Assembly: GCA_003999685.1 (NCBI GenBank)
Contig: CP021220.1
Location: forward strand, 2,480,001-2,544,000
Direction: 5' to 3'
Source of the DNA: Taiwanofungus camphoratus
Lineage: Eukaryota > Basidiomycota > Agaricomycetes > Polyporales > Taiwanofungaceae
DNA length: 64,000 nucleotides
The notes below the pieces were generated by a model. That model had not been told where the DNA came from and did no database searches. It saw only the letters and a program-made list of their open reading frames with translations. A program made the translations under genes and the position numbers. The first letter of the stretch is position 1; every line of letters starts with the position of its first letter. Positions 10,498 through 20,585 of the stretch are shown here, in pieces.

Positions 10498-12497
10498 CTG
10501 TGGAAAGAAATTGTCGGAATTCCTCAGAAGATAGGCTTCAATACCTCATGTACGGGGGCAAGGCACGGCACGGAAAGTTAGAGGGAAGGTGACTACAACG
10601 CCACACCCAGCGTGTATTGCTCTCTGCCTCGAGGTGAAAGCTGAGGTCGTCGGCTTCACCCGAGATACAATATACTGGCCAGCAGCCTGAGCATACCTCG
10701 CTGCAGAACAATCGTATTATGCTATTTGTCCAGCTTTCTGAACCTATACATTGCATCCAAAGCTGGGAAGGACTAGCATCAATAGTGAACGCATTGTCTC
10801 ATACTACTTGTGACTAGATGGATCCTGATTTCCATGCGGTAACATGGGTTGTCTTGACTCTTGATCACGTTCAGTGAGTGTATACTACCGCTATAGCATT
10901 GAATCTTGCACACGAGGACCTTTTGGAAAGCAATTTCAAAGATGTTTCGGTCTCTGAAGATATCGGAAGCTTGCACTGAGCGCCTTGGTCCTCAAAGAGA
11001 ACGCATGTTCTCGTGTAGCGCCGCAGACGTGGGGGATGGGTCTACTTGACAGTGGATTCCTGAGAGCTCCGGACTCAGTCATGGGTCGACACTGGCCTCA
11101 ACCTCAACGTCAAGAATTATGCGTGTAAATTCACCGAAGCTACATGTCGACTCAGGTTTCTGTTCAATGCTCTTGAGTGTCTGGACACATGGCCTATGTT
11201 TGACACCGACGCTCCATTTCCCCTCGAGCCTCGCATCTACCTCCATGTATCTTTGAAACGTGGTCTTGTATTTCGCCTTATCTTCCGCTTTTGTGATCTC
11301 ACGCAGCCAGCGGCCATTCGGACACTACGCAGGTCGTCATGACTGGTAGATCATCAGCCGAATTGTTCATCTTTGCTGTGGCCGATCCCAACGTTTTTAA
11401 CTTACTATTGAGCCATCGCGTGTCAGACAGCACCCTGATCGTAAACATACTAACAACACGGTTCATTCCTTCATATTTTCAGCGGATAACGTGCGAGACA
11501 TCACTGTCCTTATGCACGCGTATAAGATGACTTACATACTCTCCCTGATTCCGCCGTAAGGCCAATACTCCGCCGAGCTGCAGGTGGATAGGTGAGGCTC
11601 GGTCTCTACGTATCAAATTTTTAGTACACGATAATGTAACCGATTTCCCAGCCTTGTTGCGTCTGATTTTACGCAGGCGGACATGCACTTATTCGAAGTA
11701 TGGTATTAGTGATGCTAGATGCCTCACAAGTTCCCGTATGTGAGCACTTGCTACGGCATTCGCTCGCTTCGCATATGGTGTCTACCTGCGAAGTCTTTAA
11801 TGAACGCCACGCCGGCTGTGCAAGCTTCAGGTTCAACCCCCAGCCAAATAGCGGCTGCATATGAGCTATCTCTCAAATAATGCACCTTCTACGATGACTC
11901 GATACTAGCTCGATGAATCGAAGGACCGTATCACAACGCGCGGGGGAGTAGATTCCAGCAACCCTCGGACCGCACTCGGAGCCAGAACCACACTGAATGC
12001 TTTCTGTGAAAGGCAACGCCGACTTGAGTTCGCCGGGCTTTACGGATTATACTTGTTGAGGCAGGGGAGTGAGAGCTCCGTCAAACGCTGGTGCACCTAC
12101 CTGGAGTAACATCCCACGTGTCAGTAGCTCAGGCGCCAGTTTCGAGCTACCAAATTGAGACCATGAACACCTTGAAAGAAGGGTTCCTAGCGAAGTATTC
12201 GTGACCGTTCATACGTGCGATTGCATTATGAATGATGCCTGTCACTTGTGATGCCTTGCATCTTTTCTTTAGCGTCCGCAGCGATACCGGCACCCAGGAG
12301 GATGATCCGCAAAAGATGAGGTTGCAGCTAGATGCTGATCTAGCATTTCAATAACGTTTTAGAATACACGAGTGCAGAGGCCAGGAAATAACAAACACAG
12401 CAAGGAAGACGGGCATACTGACTGATACCGACGGTTAGCAGGAAAAGCAAAGCAAACCAGATAAGAATACGGCACTCTTGCCAAACCCACACAAAAG
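10498..12497. other. 2-kb gene-poor region
   Basis: This should include the missing 5' exon and promoter of the gene ending at 7671, and the 3' UTR of the nitrilase-like gene that stops at 12498. Open frames are short and mostly have non-ATG starts. I found no tRNA, no transposon ends and no coding signal that I would defend. Confidence 0.45.
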
Positions 12498-14339
12498 TTA
12501 CTCGAGCAGAGGCCTTTCCTCGTCCCTCTTGAGGACGAAGCGCATGTGCAAGCGCCTCAGCGACTGCACAACACCACGGGCCTTGTTCGATAACCATGCC
12601 CCCTCAACGTTATGACCGCCAACAGTGAGCTTGAGGAAGATCACATCTACTGCTAAGCCCACACCCATGATTCCCCACACCATCACCAGTGCCGCAAACT
12701 CTCCTCCGAGTGAGTAGAATGTGCGGCGTTGGTCGAATGGGTACTGGATTCCTATCTTCTTGACAAATGACCCTTGTCCGACCTGCACGAACTCGTGCAT
12801 ACCCCCTCCTGCGATGCCGCTGACGCCGCCATCGCCACCATCGCACCACAAGACCATGCTGCCTGTCTCCTCTGCGCGGGCCTTGGCCTGTTCCCACATG
12901 GCATATCCAACACCGATATGCCACGTTCTAGCAGGAGCAAGAATAAGCGCAGGGCGGGACGGCAGGGAATTGAAAGAAGAGGAAGACGAGAAGTCGAGAC
13001 AGACTGAGGCGGTCAGTAGAATGGGGCGTACATGGCCTGGAGTCGGCGACCATACAGTTTTGTTGTAATTTTTAGGACTAGGAAGCTCTATCGTATACAT
13101 CGGAGGGGGATCGGACGACGGAGAAAATGAGAAGGACTCGGCTACTGAGGGCAGTTCAATGAGGGCTAGGTTCTCAAGAACATGAGACGTACTTGGAACG
13201 AGCTTTCGTTTATAATATTCAAGAACAGGTCCTTGAGGTCCAAGAAGGACGAGGCCATTCCTCCGTATACCAGCTCTCCGAGAATTGTTCGAGGATTCGG
13301 GAACAAAATCTTCAAAGCTAACGCCAAAATATTTCTTACCCTGCAACTTGTGTGTAATCTCCTCGAATGCAGCTTCCTTTTGCTCGGGAGTCTCGAAGCG
13401 AACAGCTCCTTCCGGCCATAGAATGAGGTCTGCACTACTTTGGAGGGTGGCAGACTCGCTGATGTAATCATGCAGTGTAGGAAGGAGAGTACGTCTTCCA
13501 GATCGCCTAAGATCTGGTAGGGCACATGCTACTTGGAAGGCTGTAGAGGAGTCGGTATCGACAGGAGGAAGAGGAAGGGTCGAAATGAAAAACGATGGTA
13601 CTGCAAACAGGACCAGTAGTGTCGCCAAGAATCCGACATGTCGCGACTGCGAAACCCGGGAAGATGGACGCTTTGTGTTCTGAACATGCGGGGAGCTTTG
13701 TACATGATTTTCGGATGTGAAAGAGGTGATATGTGTGCCGTCATCATCCTGATCATACCCAACCATCCAATTCCCAAGTAACTCTGCAAATACCACAGAC
13801 CAACTTGCCACAATCCAGTCCAGACCCCACTGGCCTGATACCTGATGAACCCATGCATATGGCCCTAATCCAAGCACTGGACTCCATGTCATGAGTCGTC
13901 CAACAGGACCGACGTAGGCCACCACGCCCCATACAGTAGCCCAAATGGCGGGGAACAATGTTAACTTTGACCATGGCATATACATAAATCTATCGCCGTA
14001 GTAGGATAGAATCATTGCTGCCAGAGATATGACGGTGGAGACGCCTGACAGGCAGACGAGCATTATAATAGACGTGGCCGGCGTCGACAATGCATTCAAA
14101 GAAGGCCCGATATGCGTGAGGGACGTGGCAACCGAAATGAGAATGACCTGTGTTAGTCCTGCTGAGAAGTCACGCCGGGGAAGTAAGATATGGAGGTGCA
14201 GCTGTAGAACAGCCAGGAGCAAGACGAGGGGGATGAACAAGGGTGTTGCAGATAACGCTGCAAGTGCCAATACCGGAGCCAAAGTGAACGCGACGCGGTT
14301 ATGATGTTGGACAACATACGCAGCCATATCGCGGGACAT
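12498..14339 (-). CDS. Membrane-anchored carbon-nitrogen hydrolase, apolipoprotein N-acyltransferase-like (613 aa)
   Basis: The N-terminal ~190 residues hold five or more hydrophobic segments, and a further membrane span follows around residues 235-255. Then comes a nitrilase-fold domain with a complete candidate Glu-Lys-Cys triad: E310 in LILWPEGAV, K379 in EYYKRKLVPS and C447 in LTASVCLDFS. A last hydrophobic segment (LVMVWGIMGVGLAVDVIFL) lies near residues 550-570. TM bundle, nitrilase domain, terminal TM is the layout of bacterial Lnt and its fungal relatives. The start is the ATG of MSRDMAAY; the open frame extends 9 codons further only through a TTG. Single exon. The protein probably sits in a secretory-pathway or plasma membrane and acts as an amidase or acyltransferase, but the substrate cannot be told from the sequence. 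Confidence 0.85.
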   Translation of the reverse strand: MSRDMAAYVVQHHNRVAFTLAPVLALAALSATPLFIPLVLLLAVLQLHLHILLPRRDFSAGLTQVILISVATSLTHIGPSLNALSTPATSIIMLVCLSGVSTVISLAAMILSYYGDRFMYMPWSKLTLFPAIWATVWGVVAYVGPVGRLMTWSPVLGLGPYAWVHQVSGQWGLDWIVASWSVVFAELLGNWMVGYDQDDDGTHITSFTSENHVQSSPHVQNTKRPSSRVSQSRHVGFLATLLVLFAVPSFFISTLPLPPVDTDSSTAFQVACALPDLRRSGRRTLLPTLHDYISESATLQSSADLILWPEGAVRFETPEQKEAAFEEITHKLQGKKYFGVSFEDFVPESSNNSRRAGIRRNGLVLLGPQGPVLEYYKRKLVPSTSHVLENLALIELPSVAESFSFSPSSDPPPMYTIELPSPKNYNKTVWSPTPGHVRPILLTASVCLDFSSSSSFNSLPSRPALILAPARTWHIGVGYAMWEQAKARAEETGSMVLWCDGGDGGVSGIAGGGMHEFVQVGQGSFVKKIGIQYPFDQRRTFYSLGGEFAALVMVWGIMGVGLAVDVIFLKLTVGGHNVEGAWLSNKARGVVQSLRRLHMRFVLKRDEERPLLE

Positions 14340-15175
14340 GATGGTTGGTAAGGGGGAACTGCTCAAGAGCTAGGTGCTGCGAGAGCAGAAAGACATCGAG
14401 TACTGCGGGCAGCGTGGGTCCAGGCTGTGCAGTCACGTTGCCTTTTCTAAAGTATACATCCGCAAGCTCAGCAGCATGCAGCAGCACAGCAAGTTGCAAC
14501 AAATTGATTTGGCTCTGTGAAATGCAGAGAACAGCTGGCATTGTTATTCTATACGTACATACATTGAATCCTTCGCCTCAAATCTGTTGGCAGGATCGGT
14601 CGCGAACCATCTCAGTTGCCTGATCCGGTTGAAGGCGCCAACGTGCGGTCGCTCGGTCACCACCATGGTCAACTGATTCAACTGTAAGTATATTAGTGCA
14701 CGCATCGTTATTGCGCATGGTATTCCTGATCAACTCTACATGTATCAACCTCGGCATCTGTCGTACCCTGGCTCATCTCGAATGAGTATGCCTCAATATG
14801 ATTCAGACAGTACAGGACGGTTGCGACATGGGCTCACGCGACGCGCTCCAATGTCTTTGGTACGACACTTGTGGCTTTGCGCAACATAAGGATTGGAATA
14901 GACAATACAGTCACGCCGTTTGCATCATACTGCTCAGGGTGACAGGCATACTTCTGAATTGGCTGATGATGATCTTACAGACTTTTGATACATTGCAATC
15001 GTACATCCATAAATGATGCCAGACCACACCCTCTTCAAAAAGTATCCTCACTCCTATGCATTAGAATTTTGCTGCAGCGCTCACAATCCAGCTAGGTATT
15101 ACTTAGTCCCGGTACATGTCTCAAAATCAGTAACTACACACCTTTATGCACAGAAGCATGAAGCAAGACCTTCAT
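14340..15175. other. Intergenic, about 0.8 kb
   Basis: The left part should be the promoter of the nitrilase-like gene and the right part the 3' flank of the small peptide gene. Nothing else is recognised. Confidence 0.5.
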
Positions 15176-15326
15176 CTACTTGCTCTTAGGGGGCTCAGCG
15201 CAGCCGCAAGACGGCCAGGAGCAGTTGCCGCCATTAGCCTCGACGGTAGCGCACTTGACGGTGTCCTGCAAGCAGCTGAGTCACGATACGAATGATCAAA
15301 ACAGTTAAAATTTCGCTCACAGCCAT
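15176..15326 (-). CDS. 31-aa Cys-containing peptide, copy A
   Basis: Exon 1 is just ATG GCT (15321-15326). A 55-base GT-AG intron (15266-15320) follows, then exon 2 (15176-15265) with 29 codons and TAG. The peptide starts MADTVKCATVEANGG, continues NCSWPSCGCAEPP and ends KSK. Its four Cys are at 7, 17, 22 and 24 (C-x9-C-x4-C-x-C). A twin at 35028-35179 differs at only three of 31 residues and has its intron after the same codon, which is the main evidence that this tiny gene is real. There is no signal peptide, so it should be cytosolic. The size and the CxC suggest a metal-binding, metallothionein-like role, but this is inference; four Cys is few for a metallothionein. A TATA box lies 80 bases upstream of the ATG. 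Confidence 0.82.
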
Positions 15327-15405
15327 TGAGTGATGAAAGGTTGAAAATGTGGATGTGGAAGTTGTTTGGGATGGTAGACTGAGGACCAGAGTCGGTGACC
15401 AAGCC

Positions 15406-15412
15406 CTTTATA
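15406..15412 (-). promoter_or_regulatory. TATA box of peptide gene A
   Basis: TATAAAG on the minus strand, about 80 bases upstream of the ATG at 15326. The twin gene has TATAAAA at a matching distance. Confidence 0.7.
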
Positions 15413-15423
15413 GCCTGAAGTAC

Positions 15424-15447
15424 GGTCCCTATCGGACTCATCTGAGG
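15424..15447 (-). promoter_or_regulatory. Conserved upstream element shared with the twin peptide gene
   Basis: On the minus strand this reads CCTCAGATGA, four bases, GATA, four bases, CC, ending 11 bases before the TATA box. The twin has CCTCAGATGA, three bases, GATA, then ACACC at 34892-34913, 15 bases before its TATA box. Sharing this outside the coding region suggests a functional site, possibly including a GATA-factor site, or else recent duplication of the promoter. Confidence 0.55.
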
Positions 15448-16103
15448 GCTCGTCCGAGTCCCGTCGGTGTGTCTTCTTGACGTAACCCACACATCGTGTC
15501 GATCTTATCAGAACCTCGGAATGATACCCTCAAGCGATATCTAATCAGATTGTTCTAACTGGATTAATCTTATCACGTTCATCAAGCGGGGGCCTCGAGG
15601 CCCGAATGTAGGTAGCATGAACTCCATGCGCTGTGTAAGGCTGCGCGCCATCGGGGGCCCTTGGCAGTTGGCACAACAGGCGGGTGAACGCCATCCTCTT
15701 GCGGGTAAGCTGTGAGTCCTCAGCTTTCTTCTGTGTGTTGGCATGTGGTCTGCCGGTCCCTGGTCCAATGATGCGTTTGGCATTGGCTCGACGACCGACA
15801 AATCTGGCAACAGTCCTTGGCAGCCGACAAATGTGTTCGCCAGTATTGGTTCCGACTGGGCGACAAATGAGAACAATGCGATTTGTGCACGGTAGCGCTC
15901 CTGACTGAGACCGGCAACTTTTGACTTATGACTTTGGTGCTCCATGCGCAACATATCGTTGAAGACCATCATCAATTTGAAGGGGGAAGTATTTGCCTCT
16001 GTTTCCAAAATTACCACTATTCTTTGACACCCGTGGTTCTTTGTCCTTGTGTTTTGCAGATGTCTTGTCACTCGCTCCATACCCCCACTACCATCTGGGA
16101 TAG
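15448..16103. other. Intergenic, upstream of peptide gene A
   Basis: A minus-strand open frame of 179 codons crosses here, but it has no recognisable domain or coding bias and I do not call it. The stretch ends at the MITE. Confidence 0.4.
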
Positions 16104-16105
16104 TA

Positions 16106-16267
16106 CAGTCAACTCCCTCTTAACCCATACCCCCTCGGTGGAAGCCACGAGCTATGGGTTATCAGGGAGTATGGGTTATGGGGAGACTATTGCACCACAT
16201 AAAGCAATTTGGTGGATCGGAAAAGCTATGGGTTTAGAGGGAGTATGGGTTAAGAGGGAGTTGACTG
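16106..16267. mobile_element. 162-bp MITE, Tc1/mariner-pogo type
   Basis: The ends are perfect inverted repeats: CAGTCAACTCCCTCTTAACC continuing to CATAC at the left, and the reverse complement GTATGGGTTAAGAGGGAG then TTGACTG at the right. A TA dinucleotide flanks each side (16104-16105, 16268-16269), the target duplication expected of Tc1/mariner-like elements. The inside repeats parts of the end motif (GGGAGTATGGGTTA near 16165) and has no coding capacity, so it would need a transposase from elsewhere. The CAGT...ACTCCC end resembles pogo/Tigger-type termini. Confidence 0.85.
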
Positions 16268-16417
16268 TATTCGATTGCTCGTATCCTCGATCGTAATCTG
16301 TTGAATGATCTAGCGGTAATCTTGACCTCTGCATATTCAGATTAGCGATCGTTCGAAACTCGAGCAATAACTTCATCTTGATGCTCCCGCAGGCTGACGT
16401 GTAGAATGCCGAACGTC

Positions 16418-16431
16418 GAATGGGTGTTCCC
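16418..16431. repeat. Left target-site duplication of the LINE
   Basis: GAATGGGTGTTCCC, repeated exactly right after the poly-A tail at 33245-33258. It fixes the LINE 5' boundary at 16432. Confidence 0.9.
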
Positions 16432-16501
16432 TGATGCGCGGGGATCTCAAACCCAAGCTCAAGTTGAGGCCCTACGACTTGCTCGTGGAGCTTCCTTTGA
16501 G

Positions 16502-17950
16502 ATGGAGACGATCCCAGAGTCGTCTCCACCTCCCTCATTTGCTGCAGCGGATTTCATGCCATCTCAGCCTTTCATGCCCACCCCAACACCAGAGGTGAGC
16601 AAACCCCAGAGGGACATCGAGGACAACACGTTTATCGATTTCCCACAGAAGGGGCCTGCACCGCATGTCTCGGCACTACCCGAGGCCACGATGTATGCAA
16701 CGGCCCCTAAAGTACAGGTCTTCCAAGGCACCTGTTCGTCACAAGATGAAACTCCGGACTCCCTGCTAGCGGCCATCAGGGAATCGTTGCAACACATCTC
16801 GTATACTCTGCATATCGACCAGGATGCGTACTCGCGCATCATACGGAGGGATGTCAATAAGTACCACGCTGAAGCCTACGGACTTGAGTGGAGGGACACG
16901 GCACAAGCCGCTCTTCAAGTGGCCAATCAAGTGGTCACTTTGATTGGAGCGGAACATATCGCGGATCTTAACGGGATTGGTCATTTGGCCACTCGTGTAC
17001 GTGAATTAGTCGACAGTAGGGCGGAACTAGAGTCCACTATTGCCGAACAACGCAAAATCATCGGCGAAATGTCGGTGGCACTCACATCGGTACTCCCCAA
17101 ACCATCGGATCAATGGTTTGAAGGAGCACGCACAACGCTTGGGGCCATTGCGACCTCAACAACCAACGATAGCGGCAAGCTAATCCAAGCCGTCGCTACA
17201 AACACATCCACCCTACGAGCATTGACAAAGAGAGTGGAGGGAATAGCTGCTGTAGCACCAGGTTACGCTGCTGCCACGGCCTCATCGTCTGCGAAACAGA
17301 CACCCAGACAGGTGCGAATCCAGTCGCCACCTAACGAAGTACCCAAATCTGCATCTGCGGACAAGGGAAAGAAGCGCGCAGCCCCACCCTCTCCCACCAG
17401 GAGTAGGGCAGCTTCGCCTGCAGCAAAAAGAGCGAACACTGGTTTAGTTATCGACCTTACCGCTGACGATGGTCCCAACTGGGACGACATTAGGGGAGCG
17501 ACAGAGATCGCACAAATCGCCCCCAACATCTCCTTGTCAGACGCATTACGCATCGCACAAGGCATGGCTGCCCCTGCCCAATCGCCAATGCGACAAGGTG
17601 ACAGCAGATACACGCGCGACCCTCGGCCCCGTCCTGGATTAGGACGCGGACGTGGGATAGGCCCCACGATGGAGGCACGGGATCATACCCGTCCTATAAT
17701 CACGATTGGCGCTACATCAGCTGTTCGCCCCCCTCCCGTGATAAAACACGCGACACAACCGGCCCGGGGAGCAAGCCCCAAAACGGTGGTACTTAGATTC
17801 GACCGAGCTCTAGAACTCGGGGATCTTCTGGACGTCGACAACCTCAAGGTAGTCGTCCAACAATTGTTGGCTGGAGCGGGAAATTCCGTCAACTATCTCG
17901 TTAACGCCATAGTGCCACCTGGAAATGGGGAGGTACATTTGGTATGCAGT
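16502..17950 (+). CDS. LINE ORF1, 5' part (interrupted)
   Basis: An open frame begins inside the element; the first ATG belonging to it is at 16502 (METIPESSPPPS). A further ATG upstream in the same frame (16406) lies in host flank outside the target duplication and should not be used. The product is Ser/Pro-rich with a helical middle (TLHIDQDAYSRIIRRDVNK; ELVDSRAELESTIAEQRK), then a basic, disordered stretch rich in Arg-Gly (RPRPGLGRGRGIGP). It resembles the nucleic-acid-binding ORF1 proteins of fungal LINEs. The reading is cut at 17950 by the gypsy insertion and resumes in frame at 25695. Confidence 0.75.
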
Positions 17951-18452
17951 TGTTACTGTCGGGTAGGACTAGAGACGTGTTCGTTTTTTCTTTCCCTCTG
18001 TTTGTCACACCATGGACGCGCGGCATCCCTTCCACACCTTACTTACCCAGATTGACTGACGGGCCGACCGTCCCCGCTTACGCCATGGTAGTTATGTACT
18101 TTCGGGCCGCTGACTCCTCTCACCTTATGCGGTCTCTGGGGGGCTGCTAGTATACCTGGGGGTTGGCGGTGGCAGTATAAGAAGGGGGTCCCACTGTTGG
18201 AGGTTCCCTTAGTCGTATTCTCTTCGTTCATCCTTCCTAAAGTGTACTACGCATTAGTACCAATACACGCTAGTCTTTCTCACGTCCCTTTGCACCGCAA
18301 GAAGCCCGTGAAAGACTATCGCGACTACATAGGGCTTGTAGTTGAAGACCACCGAGGACTGTGACTCGTCGTCACCGTCGTTCCTCTTCGACCCTTCGCT
18401 GCACACCGCTCCAAGCTTCTGCAGCATTATCAGGGTGAACCCCCCGGTAACA
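17951..18452 (+). repeat. 5' LTR of the chromovirus
   Basis: 502 bp, TG...CA ends, identical to the 3' LTR except for one base. Confidence 0.95.
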
Positions 18453-18599
18453 CTAGAATACGACTCCATAAACCCGAACCCGTCCTGGTTCGAGAGGTCA
18501 CAAGAAGACAGTGCCTAAAAGACCCGTACCGGTCTCGAAGAAGGCGAGGTCAGCGTACTCATATGATTAGTACTGATCACCACGGATTATCAACGACCT

Positions 18600-20574
18600 T
18601 TTGATATCGACTACGAACAAGAAGAAGAGCTGGATCGCGCAGCATTTGACCCTTCTCTCCCGACTTTAGAAGAAGTCCTGGATCGAGCTGAGCGCAACCT
18701 CAGAGCCATTCTCCACGCCGATAGTTCCACCAGCTTCCTCCCAGCTGAACAGAGGGAGCTGATCCTTTACACCCGCTCCCGCATCTCCAGAGCCAGCGAC
18801 GCTTGGCAAGCCGTATTGGAAAATCACGACAGGCTGGCAAGGGAGGAGAGCCGACCGCTACCTCCCACTCCCTCTGAAGATTTTGACGAAGTCCTTGACC
18901 ACCGTATCCTCACTGCTCAGAAGGTGCTCTCAAACCCACGTTTCTCATTTCAATTGGCCGTTCCCATAATTGTGAACCTATATCAAAGGCTACTGAGTGC
19001 CCGAGATTTCTATCGCCGGTGGCAAGCTGGATCCATCCTCCAAAACGAGGCGGAGGTCGACCCTGACGTGCGCCGGGAAGGCTCATCGCTATCAAGCGGA
19101 GAACAATCGGGACGTACACCGACATTACACGAAGACTTCTAACTGGAGGGTCTGCTCAACGCAACCGTGCCCTCACCGCTACGACTCTGCACTCTACAGG
19201 GGAAGCGATTTCGAACCTTGTACTCCAACCAATCGCGCCCTCATCCAGGCCCGCTGGACAACCTTTGACGAAACCGACCCACCCTCCGACGAAGGCTCCA
19301 GCTCAGAACTAACCGATCCTGACATTGAACGGACAGAACGACAAATGGAAACTGAAGGGACAGGAAAAACATCCCCTTCCACTCCGGAAACACCCCGTGG
19401 CTTGAGCTCTTTCCGATCAGGAATAGGGGAATCAGGGCCACCGCCTGACGATGGGCTGGGGGAGGAAGGCCCCCCCGAGGGAGGACCACCTTATGACGAG
19501 AGTGGAGGACCCCCAGGAGGACCACCTGGTGGAGGAGGACCACCTGGCGGAGGAGGAACACCTGGCGGGGGAGTGCCCGGTGGAGGAGGACTACCCGGTA
19601 GAGGAGGACCACCTGGGGGAGGAGGACCCCCTGGGGGAGGACCTCCTGGAGGGGGGCAGCCGCCTGGAGGAACACCCCTCCCACAGGGAGCTGCACGGGT
19701 ACCGGACCGAAAAGAGCCAGAAATTACTAAGTTCTCTGGAAAGCGAGAGGATGCCCGACACTTCCTCATCCAATTTGCCCGAAGATTTGACACCGAGCGA
19801 TGGGCCTCTGCTTCCGAACGAGAAAAGGTCGGCAATTTCCTTGGCCACCTCGAAGGCCATGCTGGTGCCTGGGCCGATACTCTCACCGAAAGGGCACTCG
19901 AACCCCACCCCCTCATCCGAGGGGTGAGCCGGGGGTACGGCACTTTCAGGAATGTCGCTCTCGAGTTCATCAAAAGGTTCGGGGTAATAGAGGAGGAGGT
20001 CTCTGCAGCCATCGAACTACGGAACTTGGTCTACACCTACGACAAACCCATTGCCGATTTCAACGAGGAATTCGACCGACTGGCCCGCAGGGCAGAAATC
20101 ACCGAAGAAAGTGCCCTTATGGCCTGGTACCGAGAAAAACTACCCAGCACCATGCGAGTCCGAATCATGGAACGAGATGTAGCCCCCACAACCCTAGAAG
20201 GATGGAAGGAAGCTGCTGCCCAACGGGACCGGGCCTATCGAAACAACAAGGCCATCGATGCCGCTCAAAGAACTTCGAAAACCCCTCCGCGAGTCGCAGC
20301 AAGGGCATTTGACAGTGGGAAGCCAGACCATCAGCGCTTGCAAGACCGAAGGACGGGCTCCTGCTACAAATGCCACAATAAGGGGCACCTGGCCAAAGAC
20401 TGCCCGGAGCGAACCTCGGGTCGGGGAACAGGACCCCCAAACCGAAGGGCCAACATGAAAGATGAAAACGAGGCGGATGATGAAGCCTCTGAGCAGGAGG
20501 AGCAGGGGCAAGAAACGAAAGGAGTAAGATTCCCCCACTTCTCTCAGCACCACGACTTTGTGGATTTTCTGTAA
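18600..20574 (+). CDS. gag-like region of the chromovirus
   Basis: It codes for an acidic, helical N-terminal part, a long Gly-Pro collagen-like low-complexity tract (about 19480-19680), a retrotransposon gag core (KFSGKREDARHFLIQFARRF) and a CCHC zinc knuckle (CYKCHNKGHLAKDC) near its end. This is the usual order for gag of fungal chromoviruses. Boundaries are approximate. Family-typical gag-pol expression by recoding or read-through is expected. Confidence 0.75.
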
Positions 20575-20585
20575 GGCGACCCGAC

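Noticed and set aside
11820-11850. tRNA B-box-like GGTTCAACCCC
   Set aside because: No matching A box or cloverleaf stems at the right distance on either strand.
15541-16080. Minus-strand open frame of 179 codons
   Set aside because: No domain, no homologue that I recognise, odd composition, and no promoter or splice context. Probably chance.
16406-16501. In-frame upstream ATG extending LINE ORF1 to the left
   Set aside because: This ATG lies in host sequence outside the 14-bp target duplication and cannot belong to the element.
19491-20012. Antisense open frame rich in Pro across the gag region
   Set aside because: It mirrors the Gly-Pro low-complexity tract on the sense strand, a typical GC-rich shadow frame.
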